Shown here: in pieces, positions 1 to 7,989 of the stretch
How the letters are laid out: each line of letters opens with the position of its first letter
Numbering within the stretch: the stretch's first letter is position 1
Origin: GCA-002779465 sp964596535
Lineage (GTDB): Bacteria; Desulfobacterota; Desulfobacteria; Desulfobacterales; UBA2156
Length of the DNA stretch: 27,825 bases
Direction of reading: 5' to 3'
Assembly (NCBI GenBank): GCA_964596535.1
Contig: CAZQUR010000032.1
Coordinates: 1-27,825, forward strand
Notes under the pieces: model-generated
What the model saw: the letters and a program-made list of their open reading frames with translations, nothing else
Databases searched by the model: none
Told to the model about the DNA's origin: nothing
Position numbers and translations under genes: made by a program

Positions 1-2626
1 TGGCCAGTGTGTTTGCCATGTTTTCAAGTGCGGACGCGTCGGGAAAGATCACCGTCATTTTCAGCTGACCGTCTTCACTTCTTTCCATGCATTCGGAAAG
101 CCGTTCCTTAAAAATACCGGCCAATTCTTTTCTTGGGTCCGTTTCTTCTTTGTCGGGGAACATCTCACGGATAAATGCAAAAGCCGCTTCAAACAATTGC
201 CCGCCTGCCCTGGCCATTTTTTCCTTTCGGGCCAGGATTTCGGCTTCTTTTTCCACTTCTTTTTTCCGGCTTTCATCAACCGGCGCATCCGGTTTTGCGC
301 CAAGTAAAATCTCCAAGCGCCTCTTGAGTTCATCCATACCGCTGGAAAGGTCGATGGACCGGGTATCCGCATCCGGATCGAGTGCGGCCAGAAAGAGCGC
401 TTGTTTGGCCGATAACGTTCCCAACAGGCCTTCTTCCAGGGTTTCCTCCGTGACCAGGAGAAATATCTGAACCGGCCTTTTCTGTCCCATACGGTGGGCC
501 CTTCCGATTCTCTGCTCAAGAACAGCCGGATTCCACGGAAGATCCAGGTTGATGACGGTATTGGCCGCCTGAAGGTTCAGACCCGTGGCACCGGCATTGG
601 TGGTCACAAAGAGCCTGCATTCCGGATCCTTCTGAAACCGTCGCATCAAGGCCGTCCGTTTTTTCTGAGGTACAGAGCCATCCAGCCGAACATAGTTCAA
701 CCCGTGCTTCTTGAACATCGGTTCTATCAGATCGAGCATGGTGGTCCATTCTGAAAACAGGATGACCTTCCGGTCATCCTCGTTCATGAGCTCTCCCAGG
801 AGGATATCCAGTTCCTCCAATTTGCTGGAATACCCGGGAGGCTGCTTATCCACCAAATAGGTGCTGTTCGCCGCCATCCGGCACAACAGCAAGGCCTTTT
901 GGAGGCGGAGGAGGTCCATTTCCGTGAGATACCGCTTTGAAAGAATCGTGCGGATAATCCTTTTCTGGCCGTTATGGATCTCAAGCTGTTCACCGGTGGG
1001 AGGGATTTTCCGGATCTCCGTTGACCGGGGAGGCAACTCTTTCATGACCTGTTTTCTCGTCCGGCGGAGCAGGACCGGTTTCAGCTTTTCCCGGAACTCA
1101 TCAAGATTTTGATATCCCAGAAGCTTTCCTTTTTCATCCGTGACCCTGTATCTGTTATAGAAACGAAACGCAGGCCCCAGGCGTCGATCATCGATAAACT
1201 CCACAATCGAGAAAAGCTCTTCGAGACGATTTTCCAGGGGAGTGCCGGACAGCACCAGGGCAAATGGAGACTTCAGGGCCTTTATGGTCTGGCTGGTCTT
1301 GGTCTCCCAGTTCTTGATCCGTTGCCCTTCGTCAAGAATGATGAGATCCCAGTTGACCTTTTCAATGGCAAGAATGTCCCGGAGGACCTGCTCATAATTG
1401 CATACGGCAAAAAAACAGCGGCTATCGTACTGTTCCGCCCGTTCCTTTGCACTCCCCAGTACGATCTGGCAGTCCCGATCCGTAAACCGCAGGATCTCGG
1501 ATCGCCACTGGGATTTCACTGAGGCAGGACAGATCACCAAAACCCTGGATATATCCGCATCCTGGGAAAGGAGTTCCGCCACCCCGATGCCCTGGATCGT
1601 TTTTCCAAGCCCCATGTCATCTGCAAGGACGGCCCTCCCGGCCCCCACGGCAAAGGCAATGCCGTCGAGCTGATAGGGCAGCAATTCCGCCTTGAGGAGA
1701 CGCTTTCGCAACGGGTGGGTCGCGGCATCCTTCCGGATCTCTTTCACCCTCTGGCTTACCCGTTCCCGGTAAAGGATTTTATTGATATACTCTTCCGCAT
1801 CCGGATAGATCGTCACCCCATGGCCCTGTTTTTCAACGGCTCTGATCCGATCAAGAAGGTCTCCGATATCTTCCACAGGTCTTTGCCTAAGCGGGTCGAG
1901 AATTTTGCCGGCAGCGGGATCGAGGTCCTCCGGCACGAGCAACCGCAGCTCCAACACCTCTCCGTAACGAAGGTAAATACATATATCCCGGTTCTGAAAG
2001 GGTGTGTTTCGAGCGGTTTTACCAAACCTGTTTTTGACCTTCCCGATCACATGCATGATATGCTTGCATGTACCCAGAGTGTTCTTCTTGAAATCCGGAC
2101 AGGAGCAGTACGATTCCCCCCGTTCCCACCCTCTCAACGCCACCCGATAACTTTTGCCCGAGGCGTAGTTCATGACGGTATAATCCGTCCACAGGGCCTT
2201 TTTATCAAGGGATTTCACCCGCATCCTCTCTTTTCCGGCTCTTTCGGCCCGCTCCTCGATGGCCTGCCTGACAAGCTCCGCGTCCGTAAGGCTTTCAATC
2301 GGAGTCCTCTCCGGCGGCGGGGCGGAAAGCCCCAGGAGCATTTTTTCTTCCAGGATGAGGGAGAAGGCCGCACCCAGATGTTCACAGGCACCGGCGCATT
2401 CGCTGCATTTAAAGTCCAGATTCCCGGCTTTCTCCGGGTCCGGTCGGATTGTGACCGACGCCTCACTCAAGTTGAGCCGGAAAAGATCGCTTAAAAAGGT
2501 CACCTGTGCCCCGATGTCAATATCGAACTTTCCTCCCGCCCGGATGAGTTTTTCCCCCGTTGGCCCCAAAAGTTTACATGCCTGCCGGTATGTGAGACGC
2601 GAAAGTTTGTCCTTGAGGGTCAGCAT
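1..2626 (-). CDS. SWIM-domain SNF2 family helicase (3' end outside window)
   Basis: This is a SNF2/RapA-type double-stranded DNA translocase; 875 codons are visible and the frame is still open at base 1. A SWIM zinc-binding motif (CSCPDF, then CKHIMH) lies near residues 172-190. The ATPase core follows: motif I DDMGLGKT near residue 335, motif II DEGQ near 432 (DEGH or DEAH is commoner), motif III LSGTPLENR, and motif VI RIGRAHRMGQ near 707. The ATG at 2626 is preceded by an AGAAGGG ribosome site; the frame stays open upstream to a TAA without a better start. It lies 144 bases downstream of the response regulator on the same strand and may or may not be cotranscribed. The family is linked to chromatin- or RNA polymerase-remodelling-like work in bacteria, but the target of this protein is unknown. 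Confidence 0.9.
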   Translation of the reverse strand, partial: MLTLKDKLSRLTYRQACKLLGPTGEKLIRAGGKFDIDIGAQVTFLSDLFRLNLSEASVTIRPDPEKAGNLDFKCSECAGACEHLGAAFSLILEEKMLLGLSAPPPERTPIESLTDAELVRQAIEERAERAGKERMRVKSLDKKALWTDYTVMNYASGKSYRVALRGWERGESYCSCPDFKKNTLGTCKHIMHVIGKVKNRFGKTARNTPFQNRDICIYLRYGEVLELRLLVPEDLDPAAGKILDPLRQRPVEDIGDLLDRIRAVEKQGHGVTIYPDAEEYINKILYRERVSQRVKEIRKDAATHPLRKRLLKAELLPYQLDGIAFAVGAGRAVLADDMGLGKTIQGIGVAELLSQDADISRVLVICPASVKSQWRSEILRFTDRDCQIVLGSAKERAEQYDSRCFFAVCNYEQVLRDILAIEKVNWDLIILDEGQRIKNWETKTSQTIKALKSPFALVLSGTPLENRLEELFSIVEFIDDRRLGPAFRFYNRYRVTDEKGKLLGYQNLDEFREKLKPVLLRRTRKQVMKELPPRSTEIRKIPPTGEQLEIHNGQKRIIRTILSKRYLTEMDLLRLQKALLLCRMAANSTYLVDKQPPGYSSKLEELDILLGELMNEDDRKVILFSEWTTMLDLIEPMFKKHGLNYVRLDGSVPQKKRTALMRRFQKDPECRLFVTTNAGATGLNLQAANTVINLDLPWNPAVLEQRIGRAHRMGQKRPVQIFLLVTEETLEEGLLGTLSAKQALFLAALDPDADTRSIDLSSGMDELKRRLEILLGAKPDAPVDESRKKEVEKEAEILARKEKMARAGGQLFEAAFAFIREMFPDKEETDPRKELAGIFKERLSECMERSEDGQLKMTVIFPDASALENMANTLA

Positions 2627-2770
2627 AATCGTCCCTTCTCTTGACCTGTTGATATTTTCGACCTGCCGGAGCAAAATTCCGTATACCTTGATCCACCGGA
2701 TCTGTGAAGTGTTCTTTCTGCCCGTATTGGTGTTGAAGCGGCACCCTTTATGAAGCTTCGCACCAAATGG

Positions 2771-4171
2771 TTATTCATTTTCCACTTCCTCCCCGAGCCT
2801 TCGATAAAGCGTCCTTCGGCCGATGCCTAAAATCGCTGCAGCGCGCCGCTTGTTTCCTCCGACTTCCTCCAGCACGTGACCGATATAGCGCCGTTCCATT
2901 TCGGCAAGCGATATAAGCGAACCCTCGTTGGCCGGAAAACTTCTGAGGGGGGGCGCGGATTTCTCACCGCCCGGAGAATAATTCCGCATCCTGGCCGGAA
3001 GGTGTTCCGCTTCAACCCACTCTCCCGAAGCAAAGGTGATTCCCCGTTCTACGGCATTCCGGAGCTCGCGGACATTGCCGGGAAAAGGATAATTCGTTAT
3101 GATCTCCAGCGCCCGTCTGGAGAACCCTTTCACCTTCTTGTCGAGTCCCAGTGCAAAATGCTGCAAAAACCTTGCAGCGAGGAGTTCCACATCCTCCCCC
3201 CGCTCACGTAGCGGCGGGATTCGCAGGATGAATGTCTCCAGGCGGAAAAAAAGGTCTTCCCGAAAGTGTCCCCGCCGGACCTCCTCGTCGATGTCCCGAT
3301 GGGTAGCGGCCAGGACCCGCACGTCCACCCGATATTCCCGGTTTTCCCCCACCCGCCGGATGCTTCCGTCCTGAAGGATCCGCAAGAGCTTGGCCTGCAG
3401 AAAAAGCGGCATCTCCGAAATTTCGTCCAGTAGCACAGACCCTCCTTCAGCTTCGGCAAAGAGACCCTGGCGGCTTTTCCGGGCGCCGGTGAACGATCCT
3501 TCCGCATGTCCGAAAAATTCGCTTTCCAGTAAGTGTTCCGGAATCCCCGCACAATTGACGGGAAGGAATAGACCGCCTGCCCGTGTGCTTTCCTCGTGGA
3601 TCGCCCGGGCCACCAATTCCTTACCCGTCCCGCTTTCTCCGATAATCAACACCGGCCCATGTGCCTTGGCCACCTGTCGGATCTGTTCGAAAAGAAGCCG
3701 CATGCAGGGGTTTTTCCCATACATGCCATGGAAGTTTTCCGAAGAAACAAGGCCCCGCATCTGGTTGACCATTTCCCTGAGTCGTCTTCTTTCCAGGATG
3801 CGTTTCACACATAACATGAAATGCTCCAGGTCGAGGGGTTTGGTCAGAAAATCATCCGCCCCCGCCTTCAATGCTTCCACGGCTTTTGGAATAGTCCCGA
3901 AAGCGGTGATGACGAGAAATCCGGGGGGAGAATCCGGGGCTTTGTCGAGGACCTTTTTCAGGAACGTCAGACCGTCCATGCCCGGAAGTCTCAAGTCACA
4001 GATGATCAGGTCGGGCCACGGGGTCTCCGGGGTCTCGACCGCTTCCTCGGCGGAGGCTTTCCAATCCCCCTCGAGGCCGGCATCCCGAATTTCCTCAAGC
4101 AGCAACGTGCCCAGGGCTTTGTCATCTTCTATGATCCATACCCGCCCGCTTGGCGTATCGGTATTGCTCAT
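2771..4171 (-). CDS. Sigma-54-dependent response regulator (NtrC/ZraR family)
   Basis: A 466-residue cytoplasmic enhancer-binding protein that would turn on sigma-54 promoters when phosphorylated. The receiver domain spans residues 10-125, with acidic residues E15, D16 and D17, phospho-acceptor D59 and K111. The AAA+ domain spans about 148-380: Walker A GESGTGKE at 178-185, the sigma-54 contact loop GSFTGA at 225-230 (GAFTGA is usual), Walker B VLLDE at 246-250, and GNVREL near 365. A Fis-type helix-turn-helix lies at 438-460 (GGNKRRAAAILGI). Its ATG overlaps the stop of the upstream kinase gene by ATGA, so the two are translationally coupled. The cognate promoter is probably the sigma-54 site upstream of the divergent DUF4168 gene. 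The signal sensed is unknown. Confidence 0.93.
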   Translation of the reverse strand: MSNTDTPSGRVWIIEDDKALGTLLLEEIRDAGLEGDWKASAEEAVETPETPWPDLIICDLRLPGMDGLTFLKKVLDKAPDSPPGFLVITAFGTIPKAVEALKAGADDFLTKPLDLEHFMLCVKRILERRRLREMVNQMRGLVSSENFHGMYGKNPCMRLLFEQIRQVAKAHGPVLIIGESGTGKELVARAIHEESTRAGGLFLPVNCAGIPEHLLESEFFGHAEGSFTGARKSRQGLFAEAEGGSVLLDEISEMPLFLQAKLLRILQDGSIRRVGENREYRVDVRVLAATHRDIDEEVRRGHFREDLFFRLETFILRIPPLRERGEDVELLAARFLQHFALGLDKKVKGFSRRALEIITNYPFPGNVRELRNAVERGITFASGEWVEAEHLPARMRNYSPGGEKSAPPLRSFPANEGSLISLAEMERRYIGHVLEEVGGNKRRAAAILGIGRRTLYRRLGEEVENE

Positions 4172-5655
4172 TGTTCCTCCCCTGGCGGATCGTTCTGCGT
4201 CGGCCTTAGCAGGAGCCGGAAAGAAGCACCGCCCATCTCGCTTTGACCCACCTCAACGCTCCCGCCGTGTTCTTCCGCAACGGCATGAACCACCGACAAA
4301 CCGAGCCCGGTCCCTTTTCCCACGGCCTTGGTGGTATAAAACGGTTCAAAGATCTTTGAACGATCCTCCGGCGGCACGCCGATGCCGTCATCCTCGACAT
4401 CAAAGAATACGCCTTGTCCGTCTTTCCCCCACGTGAGACGGACCTCTCCGGACGGCGCGGACTGGATGGCGTTGCGCACAAGATTGATCAATGCCTGTTG
4501 CACCCGCTTGGGGTCCAACGGGATCGGCTCTGTATCCTCGGGCCCTGCAAGGGTGACGCGGGTCCTGTTCAATCTTGCCTCTTCGTTGAGAGAGGACGCC
4601 ACCGTTGCCGCCAGTCGGGCCGGATGGGAAAGGGAACAGTGAAGCGGATTGCAGCGGCTGAAATCGAGTAATTGTTTGATGATATGTTCCATCCGGTCGA
4701 CTTCCTCCCGGATTGCCGCCAGCGCTTTTTGCTGCTCTTCCGAAAGGTTTTTTTCACGAAGCGCACGCTGGGCCCTCCCGCTGACCACACACAGCGGCGT
4801 CCCCAGTTCATGTGCGGTGCCGGCGGCCAGCCTTCCCAAGGCAGCCAGCTTTTCGGTCCGGCGGAGCCTCTCTTCCAGTGCATCCTGCTTTCTGCGCTGC
4901 TCGGTGATGGTACTCTCGGCTTCATCGATGCTGTCAAGCATTCCATTGAACGTTTCCCCGATTCTAACAATCTCCTTGGGGCCGCGGTAATTGAACCGGT
5001 GTTTGCGTTCTCCTTGCGCCACCCGGGACATGCTGGAGGCCAACCTGCCGAGGTGTCTCCCCAAGGCACGGTGGTGGCCGTACAAGACCAAAGCGGAAAG
5101 CATTACCAGGAGCATTCCGAGGGTTACGGCGCCCCTGACTCGGATGGACCGCAGATTGTCTTTAAACTCGCTTTTTTTCCGGGTGAGCTGCAACAGCCCG
5201 CTGATTTGACCACCCATATCAGTGAGGGGGACGAAATACGAAAAGACCCGTCGATCCGCGACACGGCCGTATTCTCCCCGGCTTTCACCATCCGCGGCCA
5301 ATGCCGCCAGCCGATCGCGCCGCGGCTCGGTCGCCGCATGGCCGAGATTGAGGATTTCTTTACCTGTCTTATCGTAGACATAAGCCCCGTATACCCTGCC
5401 GATGGCGAAAACGGATTCCAGCGACTGCCGAATGCTTCCCATCCGCCCCTTTTCCAGGGCATAGCTCAAAGGAAGCCGCACCGCCCGGGCCACAAGCTCC
5501 AGGTCTTTTTGCATCTGTTTTTCCACTTGCTTTTCGATGGAACTCAGCGACAGGTACCCGAAAAGACCCAAGGCGATTACCAGCGGCACCACCACATAAA
5601 TGAGCAGGACCGCCTGAAGACTCATGGCCTTTGAAAACGGATTGAAACGATTCAT
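4168..5655 (-). CDS. Membrane sensor histidine kinase (ZraS/AtoS-like)
   Basis: A 495-residue inner-membrane kinase, partner of the overlapping response regulator. TM1 is at about 14-36, an extracytoplasmic sensor region at about 40-175, TM2 at about 176-193 and HAMP at about 195-248. The HisKA domain has phospho-acceptor His282 in AHELGTPL. The ATPase domain has an N box near N395 (NLVRNAIQ), a G1 box DDGIGVPPED and a G2 box GKGTGLGLS. The start is set at 5655 because a strong AGGAGGTGAC site sits directly before this ATG and the first membrane helix follows. The same frame is open further upstream, but that part translates into the divergent regulatory region. The sensor region resembles the CHASE/sCache-like periplasmic domains of ZraS-type kinases; the ligand is unknown. 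Confidence 0.92.
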   Translation of the reverse strand: MNRFNPFSKAMSLQAVLLIYVVVPLVIALGLFGYLSLSSIEKQVEKQMQKDLELVARAVRLPLSYALEKGRMGSIRQSLESVFAIGRVYGAYVYDKTGKEILNLGHAATEPRRDRLAALAADGESRGEYGRVADRRVFSYFVPLTDMGGQISGLLQLTRKKSEFKDNLRSIRVRGAVTLGMLLVMLSALVLYGHHRALGRHLGRLASSMSRVAQGERKHRFNYRGPKEIVRIGETFNGMLDSIDEAESTITEQRRKQDALEERLRRTEKLAALGRLAAGTAHELGTPLCVVSGRAQRALREKNLSEEQQKALAAIREEVDRMEHIIKQLLDFSRCNPLHCSLSHPARLAATVASSLNEEARLNRTRVTLAGPEDTEPIPLDPKRVQQALINLVRNAIQSAPSGEVRLTWGKDGQGVFFDVEDDGIGVPPEDRSKIFEPFYTTKAVGKGTGLGLSVVHAVAEEHGGSVEVGQSEMGGASFRLLLRPTQNDPPGEEQ

Positions 5656-5715
5656 GTCACCTCCTCGTGCTATAACATGATAACACATGTGCCATTTAGA
5701 TACAACGCGGCGTTT

Positions 5716-5729
5716 CCCGCTGGAGCGGG
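5716..5729. promoter_or_regulatory. Candidate enhancer (activator-binding) palindrome
   Basis: CCCGCT-GG-AGCGGG is a perfect 6-bp inverted repeat about 75-85 bases upstream of the -24 element of the sigma-54 promoter. That is the usual place for an NtrC-type activator dimer. It lies in the 265-base region between the divergent kinase and DUF4168 genes. Binding by the neighbouring response regulator is inferred. Confidence 0.45.
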
Positions 5730-5801
5730 GACAAGAATTCGGCGACACAAAATCTTGTTCGATTTCAAAGGGATATCCATAAAGTGGCTTCTCAATCTTC
5801 C

Positions 5802-5817
5802 TGGCATGAAATCTGCT
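5802..5817 (+). promoter_or_regulatory. Sigma-54 promoter for the DUF4168 gene
   Basis: TGGCATG-AAAT-CTGCT matches the -24/-12 consensus (TGGCACG-N4-TTGCA). GG is at 5803-5804 and GC at 5815-5816, with the required spacing. Transcription would start near 5828, about 90 bases before the ATG at 5921. The neighbouring gene encodes a sigma-54 activator, which supports the call. On the opposite strand TGGCAC at 5694-5689 also resembles a -24 box, but it lacks the essential GC at -12. Confidence 0.65.
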
Positions 5818-5920
5818 ATCTCCAGCATTCAAAGATCGCTTCCGTTGCCCGGATGAAAAAAACCGCCTCCAGGGGCGCGGAAAGCGTTCCCGACACCCCC
5901 AAAAGAAAGGAGAATGAAAA

Positions 5921-6313
5921 ATGTTAAAACAGTGCGTGCTTTCGTCCGCAGCGGTGGCGGTGTGCCTTGTATTCTTCATGGCACTGCCGTCCATGGCCCA
6001 AGAAACACAGCAGCAGAGGCAACCGGGCGACGACGGTCTGCCACCGGGAATCAGCGAGGCCAAACTGGAAAAAGCTGCTGAAGCCTATTCGGAAATTCGC
6101 GTAATCCATGACCGCTTCCAGCAGTCCGTGCAGAAGACGGAAGATCCGGATGAAAGGCAACGGCTCCAACAAGAAGCAAACAAGAAGATGGTCCGGGCGG
6201 TGGAAAAAACGGGATTGGACCTGCAGAGCTATAACAACATCATGGTTAAAGTCCGCAAGAACGAAGACGTCAATGCACGATTTTCGGAAAAAATGCAGGA
6301 GCTTCCACAATAA
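5921..6313 (+). CDS. Secreted DUF4168-domain protein
   Basis: A 130-residue exported protein. Residues 1-26 form a signal peptide with an SMA cleavage site, so the mature protein would be periplasmic. The mature part is helical and charged and fits DUF4168: a short Pro/Gly-rich linker, then two amphipathic helices with EAYSEIRVIHDRF and QEANKKMVRAVEKTGL, a pattern typical of the family. An AAGGAG site precedes the ATG. It is divergent from a ZraSR-like kinase/regulator pair and has its own sigma-54 promoter. It therefore occupies the position that the periplasmic chaperone ZraP has in enterobacteria, although it is not homologous to ZraP by anything visible here. A role in envelope stress is inference; the biochemical function of DUF4168 is not established. 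Confidence 0.82.
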   Translation: MLKQCVLSSAAVAVCLVFFMALPSMAQETQQQRQPGDDGLPPGISEAKLEKAAEAYSEIRVIHDRFQQSVQKTEDPDERQRLQQEANKKMVRAVEKTGLDLQSYNNIMVKVRKNEDVNARFSEKMQELPQ

Positions 6314-6378
6314 ATAATCCGTTTCCTCCACGCCGAAACCGTGCCCCGTCGTTCTCCGCCGGCTCGGGAATGTGTTTT

Positions 6379-6777
6379 TTATCCGTCCCGGGTCGGCGGC
6401 GATGCGACAGGCAGGAAAGAGGAGTGATGTTCGAGGATTCGCCAGCCCGAGGCGTCTTTGCGATAGACAAAGGTGAACCGGGCCGGAATCGTTTTGCGGA
6501 TACCGGCTTCCTCGACGGAAAAATCGTACAGCCCCGAATGGACGGCCAGATACTCAAAAATGCGGACGTTTTCTTCTATGATCGCACCCACAGGCTTTTT
6601 TTCCAAAAAATGGACGAAGTAATCCCGGATTTCGTCAGGATTGTACCGGATCCTGGGGGAAACGGTGGGAATCAACACGGCCTCCGGGGCATAACAGGCC
6701 GTCACCTGATCCGCATCCCCTGTCTGCAGCGCCCGGTTCCATTTGTCGAATAGATCCGCAACGTCTTTTTTTTCCAT
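6379..6777 (-). CDS. NTF2-like (SgcJ/EcaC or CaMKII-association type) protein
   Basis: A 132-residue cytoplasmic protein with the cone-fold pattern of the SgcJ/EcaC/DUF4440 group. An N-terminal helix (DLFDKWNRALQTGD) is followed by a conserved YAPEAVLIPTVSP segment, a central DEIRDYFVHFL helix, and C-terminal strands FTFVYRKDASGWRILEHHSS. The ATG at 6777 has a GGCGGAGG site just upstream; the frame also reads further upstream, but that stretch is antisense to the ZnuA-like remnant. Family members range from enzymes to small-molecule binders, so no substrate can be named. It is convergent with the DUF4168 gene and lies downstream of the corrinoid operon, about 330 bases past cbiH. Functional coupling to either is not evident. 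Confidence 0.8.
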   Translation of the reverse strand: MEKKDVADLFDKWNRALQTGDADQVTACYAPEAVLIPTVSPRIRYNPDEIRDYFVHFLEKKPVGAIIEENVRIFEYLAVHSGLYDFSVEEAGIRKTIPARFTFVYRKDASGWRILEHHSSFLPVASPPTRDG

Positions 6778-6809
6778 TTTTCCCTCCGCCTTTCCGGTAA
6801 AATGCGTTT

Positions 6810-6974
6810 TTATCTTAGCGCCGCCTCGAATTTCTCCGCAACACGACGCAGATTGGCCGGCCAATCCTCGGCCAGGGGGTCGGCAATAACCACCCGGCCT
6901 TCGATGGCCTCGGCCACCAGGGAGGCGCTTTTCGCGGAAAATTGGGGTTGGGTAGAGATCACTTTAATATTTGC
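6810..6974 (-). pseudogene. 3' remnant of a ZnuA/TroA-type metal-binding protein gene
   Basis: Fifty-four codons are closed upstream by an in-frame TAA at 6977-6975 and end at TAA 6812-6810. They read like the last lobe of an ABC-type zinc/manganese substrate-binding protein: IKVISTQPQFSAKSA, then GRVVIADPLAEDWPANL and a final amphipathic helix. There is no signal peptide, no histidine-rich loop and no ribosome site, and the 130 bases upstream (6978-7107) show no further convincing homology. It lies directly after cbiH on the same strand, so it may be the relic of a former last gene of the corrinoid operon. Confidence 0.65.
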
Positions 6975-7107
6975 TTATCCTTTTTCAAGTCGTTTTGATC
7001 CGGGGTCCTTCGGATCGGATTATCAGGAAAACAGCAGGAGCGGTTGAATGAAATCCTATTTTACGGGATCGGAAAAAGCAACCTCGTTCCCGGGACCGGA
7101 TTCTGTT

Positions 7108-7989
7108 TTACGATGACCGGCAAAGACCGTACTTTCGGGCGTACCCTCTCGGGGTCGCCATGATCCCGTCCACGGCAACGGTGTTGGAATTCCCCACGAA
7201 TACGATGGTCTGCATATCCACGGACTCCGCGGAAAGCCCCTGGAGCGTGGTGATCCGAACCGACTGATCTTTTCGCATGGCCCGGGTGACGACCCCCACG
7301 GGGGCTTCCGGGCGCCGGTGGCGCAATATGATTTCCCGGGCTTTTTCCAACTGCCACGTCCTTTTTTTGCTTTTGGGATTGTAGAGGACCAGGACGAAGT
7401 CGGCGGCGGCGGCAGCATCCAGGCGCCGTTCGATCACCTCCCACGGGGTGAGCAGATCGCTGAGGCTGACGACCGCGAAATCATGGGTCAAGGGTGCTCC
7501 CAAAAGGGCGGCCCCCGCGCAAAGGGCGGGGATGCCGGGAATCACTTCGATACGGATACCCCCCGAAGGCCTCGACGCCTCACGGGAAAGACCCGGGAAT
7601 ACCCCTTTATCCCGGCACTTTTCAAAGACCAGCCCGGCCATGGCGTAAATACCGGGGTCCCCGCTGGAAACAAGGGCCACGGACATCCCGTCCAGGGCCA
7701 TATCAACGGCGGTGTCCACACGCCGGATTTCCTGCATCATGGGGGTGGTGAAAATTTTTTTTCCTTCCACCAGCGGCCGGATCAAGTCGATGTACAGCGT
7801 GTACCCCACCACCGCATCCACTTGTTCCAACACCTCTTTGGCGCGAAGGCTTAAATGGTCGACGGCTCCCGGACCGATCCCTACGATAAAAAGGGTACCC
7901 GGGCCACCGCCACCGTGACGTTTTGTGTCTTTTGTTTCGGTACGATCAGTTTCCCCTGATTCGATCCGAGAATCGCTGCCGCTTCGCAT
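7108..7989 (-). CDS. cbiH: Cobalt-precorrin-3 C17-methyltransferase
   Basis: SAM-dependent methyltransferase of the CobJ/CbiH group, which methylates C17 and drives ring contraction in corrin synthesis. The 293-residue protein has the family start pattern LFIVGIGPG, then VVGYTLYIDLI, the SAM-site segment ALVSSGDPGIYAMAG, VIPGIPALCAGAALLGAPL, and the CobJ-type end TPRGYARKYG. The only usable start is the ATG at 7989, behind a GGAG site. This gives a roughly 30-residue polar N-terminal extension and a 109-base overlap with cbiG, longer than at any other junction in the operon. It is the last intact gene of the riboswitch-controlled operon. CobJ of the aerobic route is related, but the Cbi neighbours point to the anaerobic pathway. 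Confidence 0.93.
   Translation of the reverse strand: MRSGSDSRIESGETDRTETKDTKRHGGGGPGTLFIVGIGPGAVDHLSLRAKEVLEQVDAVVGYTLYIDLIRPLVEGKKIFTTPMMQEIRRVDTAVDMALDGMSVALVSSGDPGIYAMAGLVFEKCRDKGVFPGLSREASRPSGGIRIEVIPGIPALCAGAALLGAPLTHDFAVVSLSDLLTPWEVIERRLDAAAAADFVLVLYNPKSKKRTWQLEKAREIILRHRRPEAPVGVVTRAMRKDQSVRITTLQGLSAESVDMQTIVFVGNSNTVAVDGIMATPRGYARKYGLCRSS

Noticed and set aside
5670..5694. Sigma-54 promoter for the kinase gene on the minus strand
   Set aside because: TGGCAC is present but the -12 GC is missing (TTATC), so it is not convincing.
4172..6063. Kinase frame extended to a start at 6063
   Set aside because: The extension runs across the divergent promoter and DUF4168 5' region and has no homology; AGGAGGTGAC fixes the start at 5655.
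6978..7107. Terminator of the corrinoid operon or more of the ZnuA-like gene
   Set aside because: The inverted repeats here are short and lack a T-run, and no frame shows further ZnuA similarity.
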